Shown here piece by piece: positions 43,564-51,795 of a stretch of 64,000 nt of DNA. The notes under the pieces were generated by a model. The model was not told where the DNA came from and ran no database searches. It saw only the letters and a program-made list of their open reading frames with translations. The position numbers and the translations under genes are program-made. The stretch is from Solidesulfovibrio carbinolicus (GTDB lineage: Bacteria; Desulfobacterota; Desulfovibrionia; Desulfovibrionales; Desulfovibrionaceae): contig NZ_CP026538.1 in NCBI RefSeq assembly GCF_004135975.1, forward strand, positions 2,108,001 through 2,172,000, in the 5' to 3' direction. Position 1 is the first letter of the stretch; each line of letters begins with the position of its first letter.

Positions 43564-44946
43564 ATGAGCATAGGCCCCCAGCAGACCCGAAAGACCATCC
43601 TGGTCGTGGACGACGATCCGCACATCCTCGAAGTCCTTGAGGTGCGGCTCGTTTCCGCCGGCTATGACGTGGTCCCCGCCGCCAACGGCCTGGAAGCCCT
43701 GGAGGTGCTGTCGCGCCAGCCCGTGCGCCTGGTCATCTCGGACATGCGCATGCCCGGCATGGACGGGATGCGAATGCTTGAGGAAATGGAACGTCGGGGC
43801 ATCAAGCTCCCCATCATCTTCTTGACCGCCCACGGCTCCATTCCCGGCGCGGTGGAAGCCATCAAGCATGGGGCCGTGGACTACCTGACCAAACCCTTCG
43901 ACGGCCAGGAGCTTTTGGCCCGGGTCACCGACGTCTTCGCCAAGGCGGCCGGGCTTGACGCGGCCAAGACCATCAAGGCCGGCGACGGCGGCCAGCTCGG
44001 CGAAACCGGGCTGGTCGGCCAAAGCCAGGCCATGCGCGACCTGGCCGCGCTCATTGAACGCGTGGCCCCTCGCGACGTCAATGTCTTGGTCCTTGGCGAA
44101 TCCGGCACCGGCAAGGAACTGGTCGCCAATCTCATCCATCGCCGCAGCGCCCGCAAAAACGGCCCCATTGTCACCGTGGACTGCGGCTCCACTCCGGCCG
44201 GCCTGCTCGAATCCGAACTCTTCGGCCACGTCAAGGGGTCGTTTACCCACGCCGTCAAGGACAAAAAGGGCCTCATCGAACAGGCCAACCAGGGCACGCT
44301 CTTTCTTGACGAAATCGGCAACATCTCCACCGAAATGCAGGTGCGCCTGCTGCGGTTTCTCGAAAACCACAAGATCCGCCGCATCGGCGACGTGCGCGAA
44401 ATCCAGGTCGATTGCCGGGTCATCGCCGCCACCAACGCCGACATCTTCGAACAGGTGGCCGAGGGCGTCTTCCGCGAGGATCTGCTCTATCGCCTCAAGG
44501 TCGTGACCATAAACGTGCCGCCGCTGCGCGAACGCCGCGAGGACATCCCCATTCTGGCCGAGCATTTCGCCCGCCAGTTCTGCGCCGCCCAGGGCATGCC
44601 GCCGGTGACCATCCCCACCGAGACCATGGCCTACCTCACCGCCTATCCCTGGCCGGGCAACGTCCGCCAACTGCGAAACGCCCTGGAAGCCGGGGTGGTG
44701 CTCGGTTCCGACGGCGTGCTGGCCCCCCAGGATCTCCAGCTTCCCCTGGCCGGCAAGGGGCCCGACCGCTCGCCCGACAACCTGTCCCTGGACCAGAGCG
44801 AAAAAGCCGCCATCGTGCGCGCCCTGGAACAGGCCGGCTGGGTCCAGAAGGAAGCCGCGCCGCTTCTCGGCGTCAGCCGCCGGGCGCTCAATTACAAGAT
44901 CCAGAAGTACGGCATCGAGATTCCCAAGCGCCGGGTGAAGAAATAG
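43564..44946 (+). CDS. sigma54-dependent response regulator (GlrR-like)
   Basis: 460 residues. Receiver domain with DDDPH, phospho-acceptor Asp in ISDMRMPGMDG, and KPF. The AAA+ domain has Walker A GESGTGKE, ESELFGH, Walker B TLFLDEIG and the arginine-finger region FREDLLYRL. The sigma54-contacting loop, GAFTGA in most of the family, is GSFTHA at 225-230; the essential Phe and Thr are kept. The C-terminus is a Fis-type helix-turn-helix (KEAAPLLGVSRRALNYKI). It should activate sigma54 promoters in response to the upstream kinase. Its stop is followed by repeat copy 3 and then the transporter cluster. Confidence 0.95.
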   Translation: MSIGPQQTRKTILVVDDDPHILEVLEVRLVSAGYDVVPAANGLEALEVLSRQPVRLVISDMRMPGMDGMRMLEEMERRGIKLPIIFLTAHGSIPGAVEAIKHGAVDYLTKPFDGQELLARVTDVFAKAAGLDAAKTIKAGDGGQLGETGLVGQSQAMRDLAALIERVAPRDVNVLVLGESGTGKELVANLIHRRSARKNGPIVTVDCGSTPAGLLESELFGHVKGSFTHAVKDKKGLIEQANQGTLFLDEIGNISTEMQVRLLRFLENHKIRRIGDVREIQVDCRVIAATNADIFEQVAEGVFREDLLYRLKVVTINVPPLRERREDIPILAEHFARQFCAAQGMPPVTIPTETMAYLTAYPWPGNVRQLRNALEAGVVLGSDGVLAPQDLQLPLAGKGPDRSPDNLSLDQSEKAAIVRALEQAGWVQKEAAPLLGVSRRALNYKIQKYGIEIPKRRVKK

Positions 44947-45287
44947 GGAAGAAGGGTAGATGCTCCGGCGGCCGGGGGCCTGAGGCCCCCGGACCCCCCA
45001 AATGGGAAAAGGGGGAGGTTGGAGACGGCGGGGGAGGCTTGTGAGCCGCCTTCGACTTCCCATCGTCCGTATTTTCACCCCTGTCTGCCATGTCGTCTTT
45101 ACGTTCGTCCGCGTACCCGAAAAATCACGCTTTTGTCGCCGTCCGTTCTTGCCCCCGCCTTGGCAAGGGGTGCGGTTTCTGTCACAACGACGAAACGATC
45201 CCCAAAGGATCGGCCGGCCGCGCCATGCGGCCGGCGTGTCGCGGGATCACGGACTATAAGCCGGCCCTGGCCGGAATCGGGTGGCGC
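44947..45287. other. intergenic region before the transporter cluster
   Basis: 341 bp. It contains repeat copy 3 near its left end. The permease reading frame stays open upstream to 45090, but without family resemblance. TTGGCAAGGGGTGC at 45160-45173 recalls a -24/-12 element, but its spacing is two bases short. No other element was recognised. Confidence 0.5.
44972..44992. repeat. GC-rich intergenic palindrome, copy 3
   Basis: Arms CCGGGGGCCT / AGGCCCCCGG around one G, 26 bp after the response-regulator stop. Flanks TGCTCCGGCGG on the left and AATGGGAAAAGGGG on the right are shared with copy 2 at 40660 (there TATGGGAAAAGGGG). Confidence 0.8.
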
Positions 45288-46019
45288 ATGTCGCAGGCGG
45301 AAGGCGCGTCTTCAAACCAGACCGGCAAGTCGGCCAGGATCGCCAGGCAAGTGGTCCTGCCCTTTGGCAAGTCGCTGGAAATCAGCATCAAGAGCATCAA
45401 GGTCCGGTTTTTTCGGTCCATGATCACCGTGGCCAGCCTGGTGCTGGCCGTGGCCTTCCTGAGTTTCATCCTGACCGGGGCCGACGTGGCCGCCGGTCTT
45501 TTGCGCTCCGGCGAACCCCGACTACGCCTGGCCCTGGTCGAGGCCGGCTACGACCTGCCGAGCCTGCCGCCGCCCGGCGTCGCGGCCCAGGACGAAGCGG
45601 GCAAGCTTTCCGCCAGTCCCAAGGAACGCTGGATCGTGATCCTGTCGCTTCTGGTCTGTACCGTGGGCATCGTCAACGCCCAACTCATGGCCGTCACCGA
45701 GCGTTTCCGCGAGATCGGCACCATGAAGTGCCTGGGCGCGCTGGACCGTTTCATTTTGCGGCTGTTTTTGCTCGAAGCCGGGATGCAGGGCCTTGTCGGC
45801 GCGTTCATCGGGGCCATCCTGGGCGTTGTGGTCGGGCTGCTGGTCGGACTCGTGCGGTTCGGACTGGCCGCCGCCGCCCATCTGTCGCCCCTGGACCTGC
45901 TGGCGACCCTGGGGATTTCCGTGGCTGTGGGCGCGGGCCTAAGCCTTCTTGGCGTGGTCTATCCGGCGGCCGTGGCCGCCCGGATGCGCCCCATCGAGGC
46001 CATGCGCGCCCAGGAATGA
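45288..46019 (+). CDS. short FtsX-type ABC transporter permease
   Basis: 243 residues from ATG 45288; the frame is open upstream but without a family-like sequence. One membrane helix near residues 45-65 (MITVASLVLAVAFLSFILTG) is followed by only ~60 residues outside the membrane and then the three-helix FtsX core: VILSLLVCTVGIVNAQLMAVTERFREIGTMKCLGAL, FLLEAGMQGLVGAF and ISVAVGAGLSLLGVVYPA, read here in short pieces. MacB/LolC-type permeases have a ~200-residue periplasmic domain at this place, so this one is reduced. It is the first of five genes that lead through an ATPase to a giant permease fusion. Confidence 0.85.
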   Translation: MSQAEGASSNQTGKSARIARQVVLPFGKSLEISIKSIKVRFFRSMITVASLVLAVAFLSFILTGADVAAGLLRSGEPRLRLALVEAGYDLPSLPPPGVAAQDEAGKLSASPKERWIVILSLLVCTVGIVNAQLMAVTERFREIGTMKCLGALDRFILRLFLLEAGMQGLVGAFIGAILGVVVGLLVGLVRFGLAAAAHLSPLDLLATLGISVAVGAGLSLLGVVYPAAVAARMRPIEAMRAQE

Positions 46020-46071
46020 TGTCGCCGCGCGGCGAAACCAGCCGCGCGGACGTTTGAGGAAGCGGGGGAGT

Positions 46072-46812
46072 ATGGCCGAAGCGCACAACATCGTCCGGGT
46101 GGCCGGCGTCGCCCGAACCTTCACCATGGGAACTCAGGTGGTCCAGGCCCTACGCGGCGTGGACCTCACCATAAAAGCCGGCGAGTATCTCTCCATCATG
46201 GGCCCGTCCGGGTCGGGCAAGTCCACGCTTTTTAACATGATCGGCGGCCTGGACAAACCCTCTTCCGGCAAGGTCTTCATCGACGAGGTGGACATCGCCC
46301 AGCTCGACGCCTACGAACTGGCCTGGCTGCGAAACCGCAAGATCGGCTACATTTTCCAGACGTTCAATCTCATCCAGGTCATGACCGCCCTGGAAAACGT
46401 CACCTTGCCCATGACCTTTGCCGGCGCTTCCCAGGACGAGGCCACGGAAAAGGGGCTGGAGCTTTTGGGACTGGTCGGGCTGCGCGAACGCCACGCCCAC
46501 CGGCCCCAGGAACTCTCCGGCGGCCAGCAGCAGCGCGTGGCCATTGCCCGCTCCCTGGCCAACACCCCGGCCATCATCCTGGCCGACGAACCCACCGGCA
46601 ACCTCGACCTCACCACCGGCGAGGAAATCATCACACTCCTTAAACGCCTCAGTTCCGAACGCGGCGTCACGGTCATCTCCGCCACCCACGACTACAAAAT
46701 GCTCAACGTCTCCGACCGCGTGGTCTGGATTCGCGACGGCCGCATCGACAAGATCGAGGAACGCTCCGAACTCGACATCACCGTGGGCGGCATCGGCGCC
46801 CGGGAGGCCTAG
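46072..46812 (+). CDS. ABC transporter ATP-binding protein (LolD/MacB type)
   Basis: 246 residues from ATG 46072 with GGGGGAG upstream. Walker A GPSGSGKST, Q-loop IFQTFNLI, signature LSGGQQQRVAIARSL, Walker B IILADEPTGNLD and H-loop ATHD are all present, so it should be an active ATPase. The sequence class is that of LolD/MacB/FtsE partners of FtsX-type permeases, which use mechanical force at the periplasm rather than carrying substrates through the membrane. It sits between the short permease and the giant FtsX fusion, 6 bp before the latter, and probably serves both. Confidence 0.95.
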   Translation: MAEAHNIVRVAGVARTFTMGTQVVQALRGVDLTIKAGEYLSIMGPSGSGKSTLFNMIGGLDKPSSGKVFIDEVDIAQLDAYELAWLRNRKIGYIFQTFNLIQVMTALENVTLPMTFAGASQDEATEKGLELLGLVGLRERHAHRPQELSGGQQQRVAIARSLANTPAIILADEPTGNLDLTTGEEIITLLKRLSSERGVTVISATHDYKMLNVSDRVVWIRDGRIDKIEERSELDITVGGIGAREA

Positions 46813-46818
46813 CCCTCC

Positions 46819-49800
46819 ATGGCGACTTCCCGTTTCTTTTCGGGCGCGTCGGTTCGTCCCTGGGCCTGGCTGTGGCTGCTGGCGGCTGTGTTCCTGCTTG
46901 CCGCTGGTCCGGCCGAGGCCAAGCGCGCCAAGAAGGCCGCCCCGGACGCCAAGGGCGCGGCCATGGCCGAAGCCTGGCTGGCCGCCGAGGCGGCCGAGTT
47001 GGACCGGGTCGTCATCGCGTCCCTGGCCGGCCTTGGCGACCGGTCCCTGGGCACGCCCGGCGGGCGGCTGGCCGCCGACGCCGTGGAAGCCTTTTTCAAG
47101 GGGCTGGAGGCCGGCGAGACAGGGCGGCTGTCCTACCGCGCCCCGGCCATGCTCCATGGCCCGGCCAGTCTGGCCGTGGACGGCGGGGGACGGGCCGACG
47201 TTTCGCCCCTGGCCCTTAATGCCTTCACCCCCGGTTCCGTGCCGCCGGACGGCCTCACCGGGCCGGTGGTCTACGCCGGGGCCGGCGGCTACCGCGATTT
47301 TGACGGCACGGTCCCCAAGGACGCCATCGTGCTCATGGATCTGGACAGCGGCCGCAACTGGCAGGCTGCTGCCCAGCTCGGAGCCAGGGCGCTTATTTAC
47401 ATCGACGACAGCCCGCCGGACGATCCGGCCGGGGCCGGCGTTTACCGCGACAAGTTCGAGCTGACCCCGGTGCGCTTTCCGCGTTTTCTGCTTTCGGCCG
47501 CCAAGGCCCGGGAGCTTTTCGGCGACTACAAGGCCCTCAAAGGCAGACCCGGCGGCCCGACCGCCACGTTGGCCGCCAAGGCCGGCTGGGAGCCGGTGGT
47601 GGCCGACAACGTCCATGTGTTTTTCCCCGGCGCTGATCCGGCCCTGGCCGGCCAGTTGCTGGTCGTCGACGCTGCCTACGACGCCGCCGCCTATGCCCCG
47701 GGCCGCGCTCCGGGAGCCGACGAGGCCGCCTCCCTGGCCGCGCTGCTGCGTCTGGCCCGGGAGTTCGCCGCCCATCCGCCGGCCCGGCCGACGCTTTTGG
47801 TCGCCACCTCCGGCCGGGGCCAGGCCATGGCCGGGCTGCGGGAATTTTTCGGGGCCCTTCGCGGCAAGGGCAAGGATCTGCGCACCCAGGCCCGCGACCT
47901 CAAGGAGTCCGCCCGCAAGGCCGAGGGCGTGGTCAAGGCCCTGGAGGAGGCCGCCTCCGGCGGCGAAGCGGCCAAGGCCGCCCTGGCCGATCCTGGCGTG
48001 CGCGAGGCGCTCTTGGAGACGCTCAAGGACGAAGTCGATGTCGTCACCACCCGGCTCATGCGCCTGCGTCTGGCCGGGCAGGCTCGTGACGAGGCCGCCA
48101 TCGCCGCCCTGGCCGAGCGTCGGGCCGGCCTGCGGCGCATCATGTGGCGCGAGGATTTGACCGCCTTGCCCCCGGCCGAGGCCGAGATGCTCCTGGCCCT
48201 GGCCCCGGCCGCCCGGGAACGGCTGGCCCGCGACCGGGCCGGAGCCGAGGCCGAGGCCGGCTGCATCGAAAGCGCCCGGGAGCTGCGAAAGCTTGTCGGC
48301 GACCGCGACGTCACGGCCCAGGCCTCGCTCTATCTTTCCAGCCACGGCGAAGGCGTGGGCAGCTTTTGCGAAGGCTTCGGCTTCGAGGTCAAGCCCGACG
48401 TCAACCCGGCCCAGGCCTACGGCCGCCTCAACCGGTCGCTGTCCGCCGCCGCCGAGGCCGCCGCCAAAGACGTCGGCCTGCCGGCCGGCTACTACCGCGA
48501 CGGCATGCGCGACGACCGCCAGAACCCCTGGCAGGGCCTGCTCCCGGACCGGCCTGTCCTCGGCGGCGAATTCGGCAATATGGCCGGCGTGCTGGGCTTC
48601 ACCCTGGCCACTGTCGGCGACGCCAGGCTGGCCTGGGGCACGCCCGGCGATCTGCCGGCCCGGGTGGATTACGCGGCCCTGGACAAGCAGGGACGTTTCG
48701 TCACGACCATGGTCGCGGCCATGGCCTCTCCCGGTTTCGAGGCCGGCGAGAAACGCCCGCGAAACGTCTTTTCGACCCTGACCGGCCGGGTCAACTTCAT
48801 CCGCCAGGGCGAGCTGTTCCCTGACCGGCCGGCCCCCGGCACGGTGGTGTGCGTCTACCAGGGCAAGACCCGGTTCTACGCCATGACCGACGCCCGGGGA
48901 CAGTTTCGGGTAAACGGCTTGGCCAACAAGAAGCATGTTCTCGACAAGGCCGTGGTTGAAGGTTTCCGGTTTGACCCGGACACCGGCTCGGCCATCTGGG
49001 CCGTGGACAAAAAGCAGACCGGCAAGGACGCCTACCGCGTCAAGATGAATCGCAACGCCATGGAAACCGACCTCATCATGTTCGGTTGCGAGCAGACCAC
49101 GCTGTTTTCCGCCTTCGATCCCCGGTCGTTTCGCTATTTCACCCGCATCGAGCTGCTCGACGCCCGGCGCGAGGCCCCGCCCCTGCGCTCCTGGTTCTCG
49201 CGCCTGGACACCCTCGATTCCACGCTGCTTTCCATCTTCCTCGAACCCGGCACGCCCTTTAAGTGCATCCTCTCCGACACCGTGCTGGCCCGAAAGCTCC
49301 TGCTCCTCAATGCCGACGCCGCCCATCCCACCGGCGTGGGCTATCCCGTGGACGCCTGGCCCATCCTGCCGGCCACGGAGCTGCTTGGCGCGCGCGACAT
49401 GTGGTCGCTGGTCGGCCCGCGCATCGCCAATCTCGAAGCCCACGGCATCGTCAGCGAGCGCATCCGCGATCTCACCGACCAGGGGCGCGCCCTGTATGCC
49501 CAGGCTCTGGCCGCCGAGGAGGCCGGGCGCTTCGACGCCATGGTCACGGCCGCCAGGTCCAGCTGGGCTCTGGCCGTTCGCGTCTACAACGACGTGGAAA
49601 AGACCCAGCGCGACGTGCTTATCGGCGTGCTGTTCTACATTGCGCTGTTTATCCCCTTTGCCTACTGCGTGGAGCGGGTGGTCTTCAATTACGCCGACAT
49701 CCACAAGCGCATCGCGGCCTTCCTGGGCGTCCTCACTGCGGTCATCGCCGTGGTCTACGCCGTGCATCCGGCCTTCAAGCTCACGTACAGTCCGCTGGTC

Positions 49801-51795
49801 GTCATCATCGCCTTTTTCATTCTCGGTCTGTCGGTCATGGTGGCGGCCATTATCTTACTGCGTTTCGAACGCGAGATGACGGCGCTCCAGCGCCGGGCCT
49901 CCCACGTCAAGGCCACCGAGATCGGCGGGATGCGCGCCTTTGCCGCCGCCTTCGTCATTGGCGTGAGCAACCTGCGCCGTCGCAAGATTCGCACGGCCCT
50001 GACTTGCCTCACGCTTATCATCCTCACCTTCACCATCATGAGCTTCACCAGCGTCAAGTCCACCCGGGACGAGGGCGCGGCCAAGCTTTCGGATGTCGCC
50101 GCCTACCGTGGCGTGCTGCTCAAAAACATCGGCTGGCACAGCCTGCCCCCCGAGTCCCTGGCCGTTCTGCGCGACGCGTATGGCGCTAGCGATGTCGTGG
50201 CTCCCCTGGCCTGGCTGGAGCTGCCCGAAAAGACCGTGGCCCCGGTCACCCGCATCCGGGCCGGGGAGCGCGGCGAGGCCGTCCAGGGCGTCATGGGCCT
50301 GTCCGCCGACGAAGCCCGCCTTGGCCGCGTGGCCGACATGCTGACCGACGGCCGCTGGTTCGCCCCGGGCGAGGACGACGCCGTGATCCTGCCAAGGCCC
50401 ATGGCCGAGCGCCTGGGCGTGGCCCCGGGCGATCAGGTGTCGCTTTTTGGTCGGGGATTCCGCGTGGCCGGACTGTTCCGCAAAAACGCCCTGGAAGAGC
50501 GGCCCGACCTGGACGGCGAACCGCTCACCCCGGTCGTCTTCCCGTCCGAAGCCTCCAAGGAGGCCAGCGAGGCCGAGAAAGAGGCGGCCGAGTCCGGCGA
50601 GGACGTCAAAACCCTGCAAAGCCGTTACCAGCACATCGACGACGATCTGGTCGTCATCCTGCCCTACGGGACGCTCATGGGCCTTGGCGGCCAGCTCAAG
50701 TCCGTGGTGGTAGCCCCGCCGGCCGACGCCCCGGGCGTCGCGACGACGGCGGCCCAGGACAACGCCGCCCGGGCCGGGCGGCTGGCCGACCGCTTCGGTC
50801 TGGCCGTCTTTTCTGGCCAGGATGATGGCGTGTACCTCTACCATGCCGGCGATTCCCTGGGTTATGCCGGCGTACCCAACATCCTCATTCCCTTGATCAT
50901 CTCCGTGCTTATCGTGCTTAATACCATGATCGGCGCGGTCTATGAGCGCAAACGCGAGATCGGCGTCTACACCGCCGTGGGCCTGGCTCCGTCCCATGTC
51001 TCGTTTCTTTTCATCGCTGAGGCCCTGGCCTTTGCCGTCATCAGCGTGGTGCTAGGCTACCTGCTGGCCCAGACCACGGCAGGCCTCTTGTCCGGCACCT
51101 CGCTATGGGCCGGCATGACCGCCAACTACTCGTCCACGGCCGGCGTGGCCGCCATGTTGCTGGTCATCGCCGTGGTGCTCCTGTCGGTCATCTATCCTTC
51201 CCGGGTGGCCGGCCAGATCGCCATCCCCGACGTCAACCGTTCCTGGACGCTGCCCGAACCGGTAAACGGCGTCATTGCCGCGCGCCTGCCCTTTCTGGTC
51301 AAGGTGCGCGAACAGGAGTGCGCCGGCGGGTTCCTGCTGGACTATTACCAGTCGCACCAGGACGTCTCCCATGGCCTTTTCGCCACGGCCGACGTGGACT
51401 ATGCCTTTGAATGCCCCTGGGACCTGCCCGGCGCGCCGGCCCACCCCAAGGAGGCCCATCCCGAATTCTGCGATTTGCGGGCCTGTATGCGCCTGACCGG
51501 CACGGTCTGGCTCGCGCCGTTCGATTTCGGCATCAAGCAGACCATGTCCCTTATCTTCACGCCGGCCAAGGATACCCCGGGTTATATGGAAATCGACGTG
51601 GAACTGACGCGCGTCGCCGGCGAGGCCGGCATGTGGAAGCGGCTCTCCAAGGGCTTTTTGAACGACCTGCGCAAGCAGCTCCTGGTCTGGCGCTCCCTGG
51701 AGGAAGCCACGCGGACTTCCTATGAGGACAAGGTCATCGCCGGCTACGGCGCGCGCCTGCGCGGCGACGCCCCGGCCGGGGAGGGCAGGGCATGA
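46819..51795 (+). CDS. giant fusion: degenerate M28/PA peptidase-like ectodomain plus FtsX permease
   Basis: 1658 residues. A signal peptide or anchor (~15-34) precedes a PA-like insert (~155-200, PKDAIVLMDLDSG, GARALIYIDDSPP) and an M28-like core near 280-345. The zinc ligands look lost there: AAYDA replaces AHYDS, GADEAAS replaces GADDNAS, and no GEE follows. A carboxypeptidase-regulatory-like beta domain lies near 660-710 (GTVVCVYQGKTRFYAMTDARG). Three membrane helices (~932-1014) and an FtsX half follow: helix ~1058, a periplasmic domain with PMAERLGVAPGDQVSLFG, helices ~1354-1465 including GAVYERKREIGVYTAVGLAP. About 190 C-terminal residues are cytoplasmic. It may be a substrate-sensing mechanotransducer driven by the upstream ATPase. 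Confidence 0.8.
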   Translation: MATSRFFSGASVRPWAWLWLLAAVFLLAAGPAEAKRAKKAAPDAKGAAMAEAWLAAEAAELDRVVIASLAGLGDRSLGTPGGRLAADAVEAFFKGLEAGETGRLSYRAPAMLHGPASLAVDGGGRADVSPLALNAFTPGSVPPDGLTGPVVYAGAGGYRDFDGTVPKDAIVLMDLDSGRNWQAAAQLGARALIYIDDSPPDDPAGAGVYRDKFELTPVRFPRFLLSAAKARELFGDYKALKGRPGGPTATLAAKAGWEPVVADNVHVFFPGADPALAGQLLVVDAAYDAAAYAPGRAPGADEAASLAALLRLAREFAAHPPARPTLLVATSGRGQAMAGLREFFGALRGKGKDLRTQARDLKESARKAEGVVKALEEAASGGEAAKAALADPGVREALLETLKDEVDVVTTRLMRLRLAGQARDEAAIAALAERRAGLRRIMWREDLTALPPAEAEMLLALAPAARERLARDRAGAEAEAGCIESARELRKLVGDRDVTAQASLYLSSHGEGVGSFCEGFGFEVKPDVNPAQAYGRLNRSLSAAAEAAAKDVGLPAGYYRDGMRDDRQNPWQGLLPDRPVLGGEFGNMAGVLGFTLATVGDARLAWGTPGDLPARVDYAALDKQGRFVTTMVAAMASPGFEAGEKRPRNVFSTLTGRVNFIRQGELFPDRPAPGTVVCVYQGKTRFYAMTDARGQFRVNGLANKKHVLDKAVVEGFRFDPDTGSAIWAVDKKQTGKDAYRVKMNRNAMETDLIMFGCEQTTLFSAFDPRSFRYFTRIELLDARREAPPLRSWFSRLDTLDSTLLSIFLEPGTPFKCILSDTVLARKLLLLNADAAHPTGVGYPVDAWPILPATELLGARDMWSLVGPRIANLEAHGIVSERIRDLTDQGRALYAQALAAEEAGRFDAMVTAARSSWALAVRVYNDVEKTQRDVLIGVLFYIALFIPFAYCVERVVFNYADIHKRIAAFLGVLTAVIAVVYAVHPAFKLTYSPLVVIIAFFILGLSVMVAAIILLRFEREMTALQRRASHVKATEIGGMRAFAAAFVIGVSNLRRRKIRTALTCLTLIILTFTIMSFTSVKSTRDEGAAKLSDVAAYRGVLLKNIGWHSLPPESLAVLRDAYGASDVVAPLAWLELPEKTVAPVTRIRAGERGEAVQGVMGLSADEARLGRVADMLTDGRWFAPGEDDAVILPRPMAERLGVAPGDQVSLFGRGFRVAGLFRKNALEERPDLDGEPLTPVVFPSEASKEASEAEKEAAESGEDVKTLQSRYQHIDDDLVVILPYGTLMGLGGQLKSVVVAPPADAPGVATTAAQDNAARAGRLADRFGLAVFSGQDDGVYLYHAGDSLGYAGVPNILIPLIISVLIVLNTMIGAVYERKREIGVYTAVGLAPSHVSFLFIAEALAFAVISVVLGYLLAQTTAGLLSGTSLWAGMTANYSSTAGVAAMLLVIAVVLLSVIYPSRVAGQIAIPDVNRSWTLPEPVNGVIAARLPFLVKVREQECAGGFLLDYYQSHQDVSHGLFATADVDYAFECPWDLPGAPAHPKEAHPEFCDLRACMRLTGTVWLAPFDFGIKQTMSLIFTPAKDTPGYMEIDVELTRVAGEAGMWKRLSKGFLNDLRKQLLVWRSLEEATRTSYEDKVIAGYGARLRGDAPAGEGRA

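Noticed and set aside
45160-45173. Possible sigma54 promoter before the transporter cluster
   Set aside because: TTGGCAAGGGGTGC has GG and GC elements, but their spacing is two bases shorter than the -24/-12 consensus.
46150-49767. 1205-codon open frame on the minus strand opposite the ATPase and giant fusion genes
   Set aside because: It lies antisense to clear coding motifs, has no recognisable domain, and reflects the high GC content, which makes long antisense frames common here.
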